A DNA stretch of 64,000 bases from Lineus longissimus (GCF_910592395.1 NC_088317.1:4526001-4590000), one strand, 5' to 3'; positions 37,101-52,885 are shown, numbered from the stretch's first letter. Numbers and translations: made by a program. The notes: a model not told the origin generated them from the letters alone.

Positions 37101-38958
37101 GGTCAGACTTTAGTCCCTGTTTGTCAGAGTGATTCTAGATACGGATTTTGGTGGTGGATTGGATGAGAGAATGGACTTGAATCAGAGAGTTGTGTTCCTT
37201 TTAACCATAGAATTACTTGGGCATTCTTGATTTCTTCAAAATCGGTCCATCTTGTTTATGTAGTGAGAGCATCTGCACACTTACTTCATTTTACTATCTA
37301 CCTCTTTCAGATGCGTCCACCTCCACTCAGGGCTCCCTTCAAGAAGCATTCGCCAAGCGACGTGAGGCGTTTATCAAGAAGTCGCAGAGGCGAGTGAAGG
37401 AGATGAAGACAAAGCCAACACAGGAAAAAGCTGGGGCCGATTCGCTTGGGAAGACGTTGGCATCTTGGAAGAAAAGTCGAGCTATCAATACTGGAACTTC
37501 TGGTAAGATTTTGATTGATTTCCTGAAATTTAAGGCTGGTCACCTGTTTTTTGGTGATCAGGATGTCAGAGTCATCAGCTACCTGGAGATTAGTCAGTGA
37601 AATCAACGATCTTTGTCAGGGGATTATAAGATTTCATAGTCGTACTCTTTTAATTCCTTTCTATTCAAAAAGGCAAATCATATGTCCTTGTTGACGTATT
37701 GCCAGTTATTATCCTGAGCTTCCAATAGTAACAGATGTAATATAATCCTAAGTTCTCCCCCGGGATTGAACCCGGGCCCTTTAGCGTCGTAGCTGCATGA
37801 AGCAGTGTTGACCACCAGGCTAGGAAGCTCCTTAATCCTGGGTCGTTCGAGCCCTATTGTGCAGTAACCAGTAGTTTTAAACACTGTGCTAGGAGGCTTC
37901 TCTAGCTCCTCTAATTTCTCTATCCTGTTGCAGGTGGTGCTGCTGCCCCCACGGCTGGTGCAAAGCCGAAGATCGCGATGACAGTCAAAACGCAAGAGGA
38001 CAGGAAGAACTACGAGAAGGAGATGAAGAAGAGGACGGGCAGGTGAGGTCTCATTCTGTTTTGGTAGAAATTGTTCCAAAGAGGTTCAAATAACATAGTT
38101 GCCTGAGGTTGTCTGGTGACGTCTGCTGACTTCTCGCATCGCCAGGCGACCTCAGTCAACCATGCTTGTCCAGTCAGACTGTCAATCCGAGGGTTGGAGG
38201 TACGAACCCCAGTCTGGTCGCCACATGGATCTACACAGGTCGAGCTCGAGTGGGAGCTGAAATGACGGCAGTCAATTGATACCCCTGAGTGCCTTTGGAG
38301 AGACAAATACTCATCATCATCATCATCATCATCAAGACCGGCATCATAATCCTATTGGATTTCTGCTGGCGGTATGGAGCACTCCAGTCTGTCTAGGTGT
38401 CCTGCCAAGAGAGGTGTCGTCGAATGTTCCACTCTACTCTACATTGTTGGTGTAAATTAACCTGACTAGCTTGTTCTTTCTGCAGGTTGTACAGCAACCT
38501 TGATGAGGTGAAGGGGCGTAAGGCGGAGAAGGATCGACAGAAAGAATATAAGGAGAATAGGGAGAAAGCCAAGGAGTATCAAAAGGTGAGTTTTGATTGA
38601 GTGATCCACTGGTGGGAGTTCAGCTGTTCAACAGGTTTCCCCTTCTAAGTTTTCTTAATTATTTTTAAGGACCCAAGAAATTGCTAAAATCTCCCTATTT
38701 TCTTCCAAATTCCTTCTCTTTTCCATTTCTGATGATGGTCATTGACAAATGACGTCATCACCCAATTGTAAGCACTTGACATGGACTCTGCAGAGGTGCC
38801 ATGTCAAGTATAAGGTGCATGCGTGATGGAGTCTGCTTGTTGACATCACTGGATCTGTATTCAATTGTTTGTACTGGACAATGATAATTTTATGTTTCCA
38901 TTTTCAGAAAATTTTGGAGCAAGTCAGGAAGAAAGGCAATGGAAATGGAAAGAAATAA
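25187..38958 (+). CDS. CEP295: CEP295 homologue (centriole protein, Ana1 family)
   Basis: CEP295/Ana1 drives centriole-to-centrosome conversion and centriole elongation. Nineteen exons join in phase to about 2,329 residues (human about 2,600): 25187-25300, 25920-26015, 26369-26479, 27065-27204, 27576-27673, 27965-28065, 28914-29138, 29370-29469, 29682-29876, 30388-30519, 30730-30867, 31056-31216, 31490-31596, 31980-36558, 36853-37093, 37311-37502, 37934-38042, 38486-38585, 38908-38958. The N-terminus (RLSPGEVEALIQEEKRKRR, ILQVREQ) and RAAKVAALPPPKP, FAFEDM-like TAFEDMF and LKKLMNRIKDQRDAW match the conserved CEP295 coiled-coil head. The 4.6-kb exon is Ser/Thr/Pro-rich with a coiled coil near residues 950-1000 and about 27 L-T-Q-Y-S-like repeats. 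The C-terminus (LQEAFAKRREAFIKKSQRR, LYSNLDEVKGRKAEKDRQ, KEYQKKILEQVRKK) is the ALMS motif shared with ALMS1. Confidence 0.92.
25574..25732. mobile_element. MITE in CEP295 intron 1 (CTGGGTTGTTC family)
   Basis: It begins CTGGGTTGTTCGAA and ends GAACAACCGGGCC, giving imperfect inverted ends. The interior words TTAACGTGAAAAT and GATAACGTCC recur in the copy at 46827-46984. Confidence 0.6.
26100..26290 (+). mobile_element. Possible SINE remnant in CEP295 intron 2
   Basis: GGCTCAATCCCAGG (near 26162) resembles a degenerate B-box and is followed by a SINE-like body. This is weakly supported. Confidence 0.25.
27235..27360 (+). mobile_element. SINE fragment (second family) in a CEP295 intron
   Basis: It carries GGGGTCTCCGGTTTCCTCC and TACTTA, as in the element at 13252-13460, here in the plus orientation. 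The tRNA-like head is missing. Confidence 0.55.
27388..27546. mobile_element. Tc1/mariner-pogo-type MITE in a CEP295 intron
   Basis: The left end CAGTGGAACCTCCCTAA and the right end TAGAGAGGTTCTACTG are inverted repeats. The element is flanked by TA on both sides (27386-27387 and 27547-27548), as expected of this superfamily. The interior has repeated GGACACCTCTCTATTAAGGA words. It has no transposase. Confidence 0.7.
28096..28750. mobile_element. MITE of the CAGTGTTCTCCACA family with an internally expanded minisatellite
   Basis: The left end (GTTCTCCACAGAGTTTTGTC) and right end (GACAAATGACTG...AACACTG) match the reverse of the element at 2935-3099. Between them, 28235-28690 is about 11 head-to-tail copies of a 40-bp unit built of two related 20-mers, AGGTAGGGTGGCTCTTCCA and AGGTAGGGTAGTAAGCTGCC. 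The element lies in the CEP295 intron between the exons ending 28065 and starting 28914. Because 40 is not a multiple of 3 and the unit lacks stops, the array is open in all three minus frames. I regard those frames as non-coding. Confidence 0.8.
30090..30314. mobile_element. MITE of the CAGTGTTCTCCACA family, single-unit copy
   Basis: It starts GGTGTTCTCCACAAACC and ends near GAGAAAACCCTAGAGAACC, in the same orientation as the copy at 2935. It contains one copy, reverse-oriented, of the 40-bp unit that is amplified in the element at 28096. Confidence 0.7.
34300..36300 (+). repeat. Coding repeat: about 27 L-T-Q-Y-S / S-Q-H-P motifs in CEP295
   Basis: Residues about 1345-2010 contain irregularly spaced units. 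The first half has units of the form DLTQYSIAS-D-E/V-T-R-P-S-P; the second half has shorter units such as LSASQHPIPQSD. Spacing drops from about 25-40 residues to about 13. The region is predicted disordered and rich in Ser/Thr-Pro sites. Confidence 0.85.
37690..37830 (-). mobile_element. tRNA-derived SINE in a CEP295 intron
   Basis: On the minus strand, TAGCCTGGTGG (A-box-like) and GGGTTCAATCC (B-box, near 37765) are spaced as in a tRNA head. Ends are approximate. Confidence 0.6.
38125..38334 (+). mobile_element. SINE with a (CAT)n tail in a CEP295 intron
   Basis: A B-box-like GGTACGAACCCC (near 38199) lies in a tRNA-like head. The element ends in a CATCAT microsatellite at 38311-38334. Confidence 0.5.
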
Positions 38959-39655
38959 CTTCGAAGGACCCGCACTCTTGATGGACGTGAACATTTCTCA
39001 ATCCTGTCCGTGTGAGAGATTCAGAAATCTTTGAGATTCGACGTGTTGACATTGGTGTTTCCCTGAACTAAGTATTGGGTATGGCCTGTTGCAACATGTA
39101 TCAGATGAATGGCTTGGGCCACCAGGAAGAAGTGTTCAAGTTCAATTAAAAAATCTTGTACGTGCATTTTGAAGTCATTGCATAATGTATTTCAAGAACT
39201 TGCTAACATTTTTGTCAACAGTGTGTGACTAGTTCGAGCATGAGAAGACAAGTTATTCTTTGAGTGAATAAAAAATCATGACATTGTAAATAGATGTATA
39301 AAAGGATTTTAAAACTACTGTACATAAACAATACATTCAAATGACAGTTTGATACATGATCTAGTTACTTGTATATTACTCTGGCAGGCCAGGGGAACTT
39401 AAAAATGTGTTTTTTGACACAGCGTGTACTTAAAGTAGCTGTAGACGCAATCATTTTTGCATGGGGAGTCTTTCAATTTTTTGTTTTAGATGGGTTTCTT
39501 TTGGAGTAATGTTGCAGGACGGGTTATTCAGGGGGGTTTTATTGCAAAGGGTTGGGGGAAGTTCAACTGGCTCCGCTCCCTTTCAACAGAAGAAAGTAAG
39601 ATGCTGAGTTATTTTTAGAACACTACTGCTAAGTTATCAGTAGGATAGCTTCATC
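38959..39655 (+). other. CEP295 3' untranslated region and flank
   Basis: An AATAAA at 39267-39272 is a plausible polyadenylation signal about 310 bases after the stop. Nothing else is recognised. Confidence 0.5.
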
Positions 39656-40025
39656 ATTCACTGCCAGTTCTGTATATTCTGCTGAGCTAAATCCATATTC
39701 GTTCACTGCCAGTTCTGTATATTCTGCTGAGCTAAATCCATATTTGTTCACTGCCAGTTCTGTATATTCTGCTGAGCTGAAACCATATTCATTCACTGCC
39801 AGTTCTGTATATTCTGCTGAGCTAAAACCATATTCGTTCACTGCCAGTTCTGTATATTCTGCTGAGCTAAAAGCATATTCGTTCACTACCAGTTCTGTAT
39901 ATTCTGCTGAGCTAAAACCGTATTCGTTCACTGCCAGTTCTGTATATTCTGCTGAGCAAAATCCATATTCGTTCACTGCCAGTTCTGTATATTCTGCTGA
40001 GCTAAATCCATATTCGTTCACTGCC
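39656..40025. repeat. Minisatellite, 45-bp unit, about eight copies
   Basis: The unit contains TTCACTGCCAGTTCTGTATA and TTCTGCTGAGCTAAA. The length is a multiple of three, so the array is open on both strands (15-residue repeats). No splice context or conserved protein is evident, so I call it non-coding. Confidence 0.9.
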
Positions 40026-41559
40026 TTTTGTAAACAATGCCATTTCATGATATTGCTTTCTCCTTGTAATGAGCTGGGATCTTACAGAAATGTTCCATGA
40101 AATCAAATATATTTAGTGAATATAAAAGTGAAGTCTGATTCATTTTGTTTACATATTTCAATGTTGATACACACCCTGTCCATGATTCTTACAGAGTGGC
40201 CCCATTTCTTTCCTGTTCTCACTCGTATCAGGCGGCATGTCCATAGACAGTTCCCTTGTGCAGTTCTCCCCTGTTCCTTGTTCACTTGTGACCCTGTGAC
40301 ACGCACACACAAAATGAACCTTTGTTTGACTATTTGGACGTTCCCAGGAGTTGTGCTCGGGAACATTCTATGGAGACAATGAAAATAACGCAAAAATGGA
40401 ACATCCTATGGATGCACAGTCACGTAAAATGGACCTCTGGCTAACCTATTGGATGTTTTTAAAAGTATCTATGCTTTAAGGAACTGTACACAGTGCCGCC
40501 TGTTCCCATATTTTCATACCTAACCTATTGGATGTTCCCATTGATTGTATCAGGGAACATGCAATGGAGACAATGGAAATAACACCACAAGGAAACAGTA
40601 TATGGATGCACAGCCTAACACAACTGTATAATGTCCCGAATCTGAACAATCGGGTTGATCTGCAGTCTGCTCCAATAAATCGTTAATAAAGATTCCATAG
40701 ATCTCCACCCAATCTTCTCGGACGCAGTATACACACTATAGTTCAGATTTGGGACTTCAGACAGTGTGGAGATGCCCTAACGATTGTGCTCTGGATGTTT
40801 AATCTAAAACTGTTTCAACCTAAAGTGGACACAACCTCCCAAGACCTGACAGGAGAAGTTTGCGATGCTGACAACTAGACACAAGAAGGAATGTGGTGTT
40901 GTATACTTGTAGGCCATGGAAGACAACCTCAAATTCACCCTTGTCCTCGGAATATCTTCTGTTTAAGTGCCTGTCATGAGGTAGGACAGGAGAAGATGGT
41001 TGGAGACGCTGACTAGCTAGACCAAAGAGAAAGCGGTGTTGGATACATCGAAGACAACTTCAAACTTCACGGTTTTTAAGGCTTTGTAGAGCATTTTTTG
41101 ACACATCCTGTATATAGCAAGGACGATTGGAACACTACGACTAATTGCGTGGGAGACAGGTTGTGACGATGTCTTCATGTAGTGCCTTTTGTCCACAAGG
41201 CTTTATGGAGCATTTTCTGAGACATCCTGTGTATAACAAGGATGATTGATATCGTATGTCTAACTGCTACGAGAGAGATAGGTTGTGACAGTATCTATCC
41301 TTGGTTGACAAGGCTATACAAAGAAGTTTATGCGGCATCCGATCATTCTGTGGAACAGTGGTGCAAGAAAGATATGTTTGACGATGTTTTCATGTCGGGC
41401 ACTTGGTTTAGCTATGAGACAAGCTGGAGAAGACTTTAAGACGCTGAGGCAGTCGCAAGGACACCAGCGGGACAATATTAGAGACAAGCTGGTGAAGACA
41501 TTGTGACTCTGAGGCAGTCGCAAGGACACCAGTGGGACAGTGGAGAGTGGTGACAGTGA
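40026..41559. repeat. Block of decayed long direct repeats
   Basis: Pairs of diverged copies were seen: ACCTATTGGATGTTCCCA with CTATGGAGACAATG-like words at about 40330-40430 and 40520-40620; AAGGCTTT-GGAGCATTTT words at about 41080 and 41200; and a 58-bp pair with GAGGCAGTCGCAAGGACACC at about 41440 and 41510. No gene was recognised. Confidence 0.6.
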
Positions 41560-42495
41560 GACTTCACCCTTAGCTCAGCCAAGAGGACACATTTCTTTGC
41601 TCTCTCTGGGCCTGTTGTCAGTTGTGACAACCTTGGCTGTGCCGAGAGGACGCATTTCTTTGCTCCCTCTGGGCCTGTCCTCAGCTGTGACAACCTTAGC
41701 TTTGCCAACCTTAGCTTTGCCAACAGGACACATGCTTTGCTATCTCTGGGCCTGTCCTCAGTTGTGACAACATTCGCTTTGCCAAGAGGACACATGTCTG
41801 CTCCCTCTGGGCCTGTCTTCCGTTGTGACAACCTGAGCTTTCCCTGGAGGATACATGTCTCTGCTCCCTCTGGGCCTGTCCTCAGTTGTGACAATCTTAA
41901 CTTTGACAACAGGACACATGCTTTGCTCTCTCTGGGCCTGTCCTCAGTTGTGACAATCTTAACTTTGCCAACAGGACACATGTCTCTGCTCCCTCAGGGC
42001 TTGTCTTCAGTGGTGACAACCTGAGGCTGAGCTTTCCCTAGAGGACACATGCCTCTGCTCCCTCTGGTCCTGTCCTCAGTTGTGGCAACCTTAGCTCTGC
42101 CAAGGAGACACATTTCTTTGCTCCCTCTGGGCCTGTCCTCAGTTGTGACAACCTTAGCTCTGCCAAGAGGACACATGTCTCTGCTCCCTCTGGCCCTGTC
42201 CTCAGTTGCGACAACCTTAGCACTGCCTAGGAGACACATTTCTTTGCTCCCTCTGGGCCTGTCCTCAGTTGTGACAACCTTAACTCTGCCAAGGAGACAC
42301 ATTTTTTTTGCTCTCTCTCGGCCTGTCGTCAGCTGAGACAACCTTGGCTCTGCCAAGAGGACACATTTCGTTGCTCCCTATATGCCTGTCCTCAGTTGTG
42401 ACAACCTTAGATTTGCCAACAGGACACATCTCTGCTCCCTCTGGGCCTGTCCTTGGTTGAGACAACCTTAGCACTGCCAAGAGGACACATTTCAC
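41560..42495. repeat. Minisatellite, about 63-bp unit, about 14 copies
   Basis: The unit contains GCCAAGAGGACACAT, TTGCTCCCTCTGGGCCTGTC and CTCAGTTGTGACAACCTTAG. As 63 is a multiple of 3, long frames open on both strands. These look like by-products of the repeat. Confidence 0.9.
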
Positions 42496-43203
42496 GTCAC
42501 AAGGCCATGATTATGAATGACTCCTGATCAATAAACAAGTACAACTTTGCCATATCGAGTTCTGGAATACTTTATTTGATCACACACAACCATAATAAAG
42601 ATAAACATCGAGAATGGAACCATAAAAATGTAGAGTGAACCTGTCAACACATTTCCTGGCTCCACAGAGTAGTGCAGGGATCCAGCATTTTGATTTTTAC
42701 ATATGATTGGACTAGCAAAGGTCTTACAATTTCAGGGGGTGCAACCTGGTGGGCCAATCACATTTATCTGTTTTGGTGTATATTCTAATATAGAAAAATT
42801 CCCCTGGGCTTGCAGTAGGTATGAGATGAAGTAGTGATAGTTACTTCTTGAAGCTACAGGATATATTTCAGATAACAGTTTCGCTATTCAATCGCAAGTA
42901 TCACACCCATCAGACAGGTGGTAGCCAGATATTGGACTGATAACGCCCTATCACAAGCCCATCGTGAGAACATCGCCATGATGGATTCCCCGCTCAAGGA
43001 GCATTCAATACCCAATCAATCACAAAATCAAGTCTTGAAAAACTTGAAATGAACACTTGCTTGGCGATAATTGCACCAATGTACCAAAAGCTAGCAAATA
43101 CTCTTGTTTCACTGATGTAAGACCGGTTGATTAAAAACTTCAAAATCGAAAGAGAGGGCCTAGGAAAGCTGGAACATGACGTCATGGCCAATGGACAACT
43201 TAT

Positions 43204-43392
43204 GTGACCCACCACGGCAAAATGAGTCGCATGTCGCACAGAAGATGAGCCTAAAATGACACCTGGACATAATAGAATATATTGATATATATTGACTTCA
43301 CAAAAGGCAGACAATAGTGAAATGAACAACCAGTCCGTCTCAACCTGTCAATCTCGGAGCGACATGCGACTCATTTTGCCATGGCGGGTCAC
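43204..43392. mobile_element. MITE, GTGACCC family, copy 1
   Basis: About 189 bp with inverted ends of roughly 30 bp, GTGACCCACCACGGCAAAAT at the left and ATTTTGCCATGGCGGGTCAC at the right. The interior shares ACAAAAGGCAGACAATAGTG and CCGTCTCAACCTG with the other two copies. Confidence 0.85.
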
Positions 43393-43609
43393 ATATTGAA
43401 TGGTACTGAAAGACCATATCTAGCTTTGAGTTCATATTCAGAACAGGTCCGAGAGCGGTGAAACTACAATATTAGACCCAAAAATGATAATAGTGACAGG
43501 TTTCACTTTACATGGCTGTCATTTACTACATGTACATTAACAGTCATGTATATGTTTGTTTGATACTGAGGTTGAGATCATTTACATACATACTTTTAAC
43601 AACAAATAT

Positions 43610-43797
43610 GTGACTCGTCACAGCAAAACCAGGCGCATGTCGCTCCGAGCTTGGCAGGTTGAGACGGACTGTTTGATCAATTCTCTATTGTCTGCCTTTT
43701 GTGAAATATGAGCACATCGATTTCTTCCATTATCTCCTGGTGTCATTTGGGCTCATCTTCTGTGCAACATGCGCCTGGTTTTGCTGTGACGGGTCAC
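43610..43797. mobile_element. MITE, GTGACCC family, copy 2 (inverted)
   Basis: It starts GTGACTCGTCACAGCAAAAC and ends GTTTTGCTGTGACGGGTCAC. It lies 217 bases from copy 1 in the opposite orientation, judged by the interior (GGTTGAGACGGACTG, CTATTGTCTGCC). Confidence 0.85.
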
Positions 43798-44230
43798 GTA
43801 TACAACACGGTGACATGAAATTTACATCCAAATGAACCTCGCAATCAAACTCACCCTTCAGCACAAAAGGTTCAGCACATCGAAATGGTCATTGGAAAGG
43901 CCTTCATTCTAAAAGGTTGTTAACCGCAAGGCAATGGTACTACAGCCAGAGTAAAAGCTGTTTTCGTTTGACCAACAAGATATTATTTTCCACAGAACCA
44001 ATTGAGTTCAGTTAGACTAATGTGCTAAGCCTTTATTTAAAAGGCGGTTAATCGCAAGGCAATGGTACTACAGCCAAACTAAAAGCAAGGCGCGATTGTC
44101 CTGAGACCTGGTGGTTATAAGGACTGCCACAACACCTACCAATCAAGAACTGGCACACACACCAATTTTGTTTACTTTTGAATACACGAAAAATCTGATT
44201 CATATTTGGATATGGTAAATTACACAATTG

Positions 44231-44396
44231 GGGCCGAATTTACAAAGGGTGTTTAGCTTAAAACAGCGTTTAATGTCTGAATAGACAGAGTCAGGGCCTT
44301 GCAGGGTTTCTTCATGAAAACCGCATTAGGCCCTGAAACTGATTATGTAGAATTTACACGCGTTTAACTCTTAAACACCCTTCGTAAATTCGGCCC
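44231..44396. mobile_element. MITE with 25-bp inverted ends (GGGCCGAATTTAC family)
   Basis: The left end reads GGGCCGAATTTACAAAGGGT and the right end ACCCTTCGTAAATTCGGCCC, 24 of 25 positions matching in inverted comparison. It is 166 bp long. One copy in this window. Confidence 0.8.
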
Positions 44397-44639
44397 TGAC
44401 AGTTTACCATAAGGATTAGAAGCATGAAATAAGAAAGATCAATCCAATAATTCTTTCATAATGAGGTATAATTCTGATCAAGGTGGGAGGCAGTCATGCT
44501 TTACCCAATTTAAGAGTCATCATTGGCATCCAGATTTTGAACAAATTCTGCTGAATCGTCCAAGGAAAATTGCAAATATCTTGAAAGTGCTTGATTATTT
44601 TGGCAAGAAAATATTGAGAGTACACCATAAATTGATTAA

Positions 44640-44991
44640 AGGGTAACTCGTGTCAAATTTCACCATATAATGTTTTAGCTGTTTTTGACAAATGACTACG
44701 TCACTTTCTCAAAAATCGGTAAGGTTTTCGAATCGACATGCACATTTTCTAGAAATTGATGGTTTAATCCCGCCTGGACGGCTCGCTTCGATGCCGTTGA
44801 AATTTCGCTACGCCGACGACGTTTTTGTTGATGACGTCACAAAATGAACATTTTCGCGGTCGCGGTGGTTTACATTCAGCGATTTTATAATAAATCTAAT
44901 CAAAAATGGAAAATTTGAGCTTTACATTTGTGATCAACAATTAAAAACGGATGTATTTCCGCAAAGTTGTAAATCACATCATAGTATCACT
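44640..44991. mobile_element. piggyBac-like MITE flanked by TTAA, copy 1
   Basis: This 352-bp element is flanked by TTAA at 44636-44639 and 44992-44995. Its ends, AGGGTAAC and GTATCACT, are a short imperfect inverted repeat. A second copy, more than 90% identical over most of its length, is at 54898-55229. Confidence 0.75.
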
Positions 44992-46826
44992 TTAAAGCTT
45001 GTGTATGTATGAATTTTGGGGCAAAATCTTACTTTAGGGAAGTGCTGCATATCTTCTTAGAAATTTTGAATCTTGGAAGATTACTCCAAAAGCAGCTTTT
45101 TGCCTCAAAATCTGTACCTACAGAAACTAATTCTATTTATTGCGTACTCCCAATATTTACTTGCAAAAATGGCGCATTTTTTAATATAGATATTTGATAT
45201 TTTTCTCAGATGACCAAGCAGAATTTGTACATAAAATGAATACCTGTAAATTAGTTACAATGTATCTTCAAATTTCAGTCACTATTGCACCAAATCAGAA
45301 GCTTCAATTGCACCTATTGAAAGCAGCTCTACGAAGAGTATTTTCATTTCAAAACACAGCAATGATACTCATGATAATTAATTCTTATCAATTAATTTTC
45401 TAATTAATTAATTATGTTACAATGCACATAATGATAGATGAACACATTCAGATGATTTGAGAATTTTCATTGAAGACCTAAGATAGTTAAAATAATACTA
45501 CACATGAACATTGCATTGGTCAAATACAATACACATCTAAAGAGCATGTAAAAATTATTTTGAAGCCGAAAAAACATTCGTATTTTTGGCTTCAAAATGA
45601 TTCTGATATGCTCCCTTATCAAAATGACCCTTCACTGTCAATTAAATGAATTCTACATTCATAATCATGTCGTCAGGAAACCATCATTTATATGTAAAAT
45701 GCTGGCACCACAAATTCATTATTGGTCCCCCAGCCAAAATAAGTCTCTAAATTAATATGTTTATTTAATCAAGTGCCCTTGAAGACCAACATCCCATAAA
45801 AACAAGGGAATAAACCATGTCCTATGCAGCATCTTTCAATTTACCCAAAAGAATGGGTACGTCAAGTCTAAATGGTTTTAATAAGCATTTTTTACAGCTC
45901 ATGAAATAATGCCTCCGAGTACAGTGATAATAAATAACGGCAATTACGGCAATAGGAATGCCCAAGAGAGTTGCCAAGATCGAGTCAAGTGAACTAATTA
46001 CAAAGTGCCTCAAAAAGTACAATGTCATGTTAGATATTGGTATCTGGTGGGTTCTTCTTTAAGTTAACACAGTTTGCAGACGTTATCCAGGTCCATCACT
46101 GCTTAAAGAGACAATATAGGCAGCAGCTAGGCAGGCAAGATAAAGTTACATAAAGTCGCTAATAGGGGTCTCTCACATCTCACGGTACGTCGAAATGATT
46201 CATTCTCGTACGAGGAATATATTTAGTGCTGAGTCTGACATGACCCAGGGCCCTTTCTGTGTATATTAGTCACCCGACGATGGCTTAATTAGCCTCTCTG
46301 CTCCTGCCTATAGTCCCCCTTTAAAGGGAATTTCGCACAACCAAGGTTTCAATAAACCTTCACATTTCCTGTTTATAAGCGCAGTTCAGTCAGCTAGACT
46401 CGGCCTGATGAATATGTGGACAATAGGGCCTGCAATAGGGCGCCATTCAGAAACTTGTGTCTGACCTGATGAATCATTAACTGCTTTGACACCCTTAGGT
46501 GCAGTAAGGGCATTGTTTTGCTTGTATGAAAATCACTTTAAGGTGATCTTGCAGACATTTACCACATAACAAATACCAGCAAACTGTCATTTTCTAATAA
46601 ACCATTAAAGAGCTGCCAGATTTTTCTGACTAGTATTAATGTGTTTGATATGCGAGAAAAAGTTTGAGGAAAAAAAATGTCAATAAACGTAAACAGTATG
46701 ACTACAAAGGTATAATTTGAGATAACATAGGTGTGTAGAGTATAAAATACAATGTACACAAATAAATACAGTTGAGTCTGGGTTGTACAACGACGACGAA
46801 AAATCTAATGAATGAGCTAACTGCCA

Positions 46827-46984
46827 GGACTGGGTTCTTCAAAAACACGTCTGCTTTAACTGAGGCCTGAAGTCTTAACGTGAAAATTTCAATGGGTTTA
46901 ACTGAAAAAGATAACGTCCTTAATGATACTTGATGCAGCCATTAGGGATAACATTACTTATGTGCTTTTGAAAAACCGGCCCTG
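46827..46984. mobile_element. MITE, CTGGGTTGTTC family, second copy
   Basis: It begins GGACTGGGTTCTTCAAAAAC and ends GCTTTTGAAAAACCGGCCCTG-like. The interior AGTCTTAACGTGAAAAT and GATAACGTCCTTAA match the copy at 25574. Confidence 0.6.
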
Positions 46985-48448
46985 AAATTACAAGTTATAA
47001 TACATTTTACGTAATGAAGCTTGTAGAAGTGTTCAGCGAAGCAACAAAAGGCAGTTTCCTTGTGGCATAAATTTTCAGGTGATACACAGACGGTGTTGTT
47101 CGGTTTAAATGTCATGCTATAACACATCCATTAATGAATAAATTATAATAAATTTAAAGTACATTATGTAGCTTACATCAAATATGACTAAGTTTTACCA
47201 TAAATTTGTAAAATTTTAACTTGAGTAAACCTGTCATGAACTTTACAAATTTACATGATCACCTCATTCCAGGGATACCTGTATCTAGGGAACGAGGTTG
47301 ATGATGAACATAATCTAGCACTCTCCATAGCAGGGGTTTCAATTTTGTCAGTTTTAACCTATCCTGTACAGAGGATCACCATGCTTTAAATCGTATTCCT
47401 ACACCGCTGATATTACTTTTTGAAACGTTCAAATGACGTAGTTTTGTCTCATCGAAGGCTTTTGTGCATATTTGATACCAAAACTGTTTACTAATCATTT
47501 CATTGAATACCTTAAACTTCTCATTTTATCATATTTTGTGCAAACTATATGCACAATGCACTGCAGGGAGGCAATAGGCCCAACCGACTAACTAAGCTAT
47601 GCGAGTGATGTGGCCTGCAGGGTGGCAGTTCTTGACATAACTGACGGCTGCCACCTGGTATAAAGGCTGTGTTGCAAAACCATGGCTCGTTGAAGACCAA
47701 GTTTATATGGCATTTGGGTTGCCGAAAGATTTATCACCAAAGGACATGAATGACACTGACTAAATAATGACGGAACAAACATAACTTGGAATGATTAGTA
47801 ACTAATTAAGAGTCCTGAATAAGTGGAATATTCAATAAGGAATCCTGGTCAAAGCTGCGGTATCACACTTTAAGATCAATTAATAGGAAATTTTACACAC
47901 AGTATTTTTGGGTGACGGAGTCAAAAATAAGTTGGGGCTCCGCCAAAGAATAAGTTGGAGCTGCTGTGATCAGCTTCCACTCCTGGTACTTGATGTTTAA
48001 AACAACATATAAGGTAAGGTAGTACAATTATCGCCTCTGTGTGTACTCGTGTGTACTGCCGGCACTTTTCAACACAATATGGTCACTTCATCCTAACATT
48101 ACTCTGAGCAACAACAGGTAAGGTAGAGTGGTACAATATTTTTTTAGCCTCTGTGTGTGTAATAAAGTGTACTTTCAGCTCTATTCTACACTGCAGGAGC
48201 TATAATTCTACTTGGCCTATAATTGTACCCCGATACCTTATCATATACAGAAACCTCTCGTTTGCATTTTTCATTTTCTCCTTCAGTTTGCCTGTGGTCA
48301 ACAATACAAGTACTCTGATGAGTAAGAGCTTTGACAAAACACCACAAAACGCACAAAAGTTCAAACACTGATGGTAATGATGAACAGAGCTTTCAGAATG
48401 GGGCAACGCGATTGGGTCATTTCATCCTAATTGAGATCAGAGGTCAGC

Positions 48449-52885
<4,437 letters not shown>

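Larger units (their letters stand above)
42496..48448. other. Gene-poor interval, partly ACSL 3' untranslated region
   Basis: Apart from the MITEs listed separately, no coding exon was recognised. A minus-strand AATAAA (plus TTTATT at 42571-42576) is one of several possible ends for the ACSL transcript. Short frames here have no family resemblance. Confidence 0.35.

Noticed and set aside
39629-40100. Open frames on both strands (AVNEYGFSSAEYTEL repeats and complement)
   Set aside because: They are by-products of a 45-bp tandem repeat. There are no splice sites, conserved domain or consistent frame preference.
41478-42495. Long repeat-encoded frames on both strands with 21-residue periodicity
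   Set aside because: They are explained by the 63-bp minisatellite. Frames shift wherever unit length varies.
45822-46028. 68-residue minus frame with one hydrophobic segment
   Set aside because: It stands alone in a transposon-rich gap with no splice context or family likeness. Hydrophobic short frames are common in AT-rich DNA.
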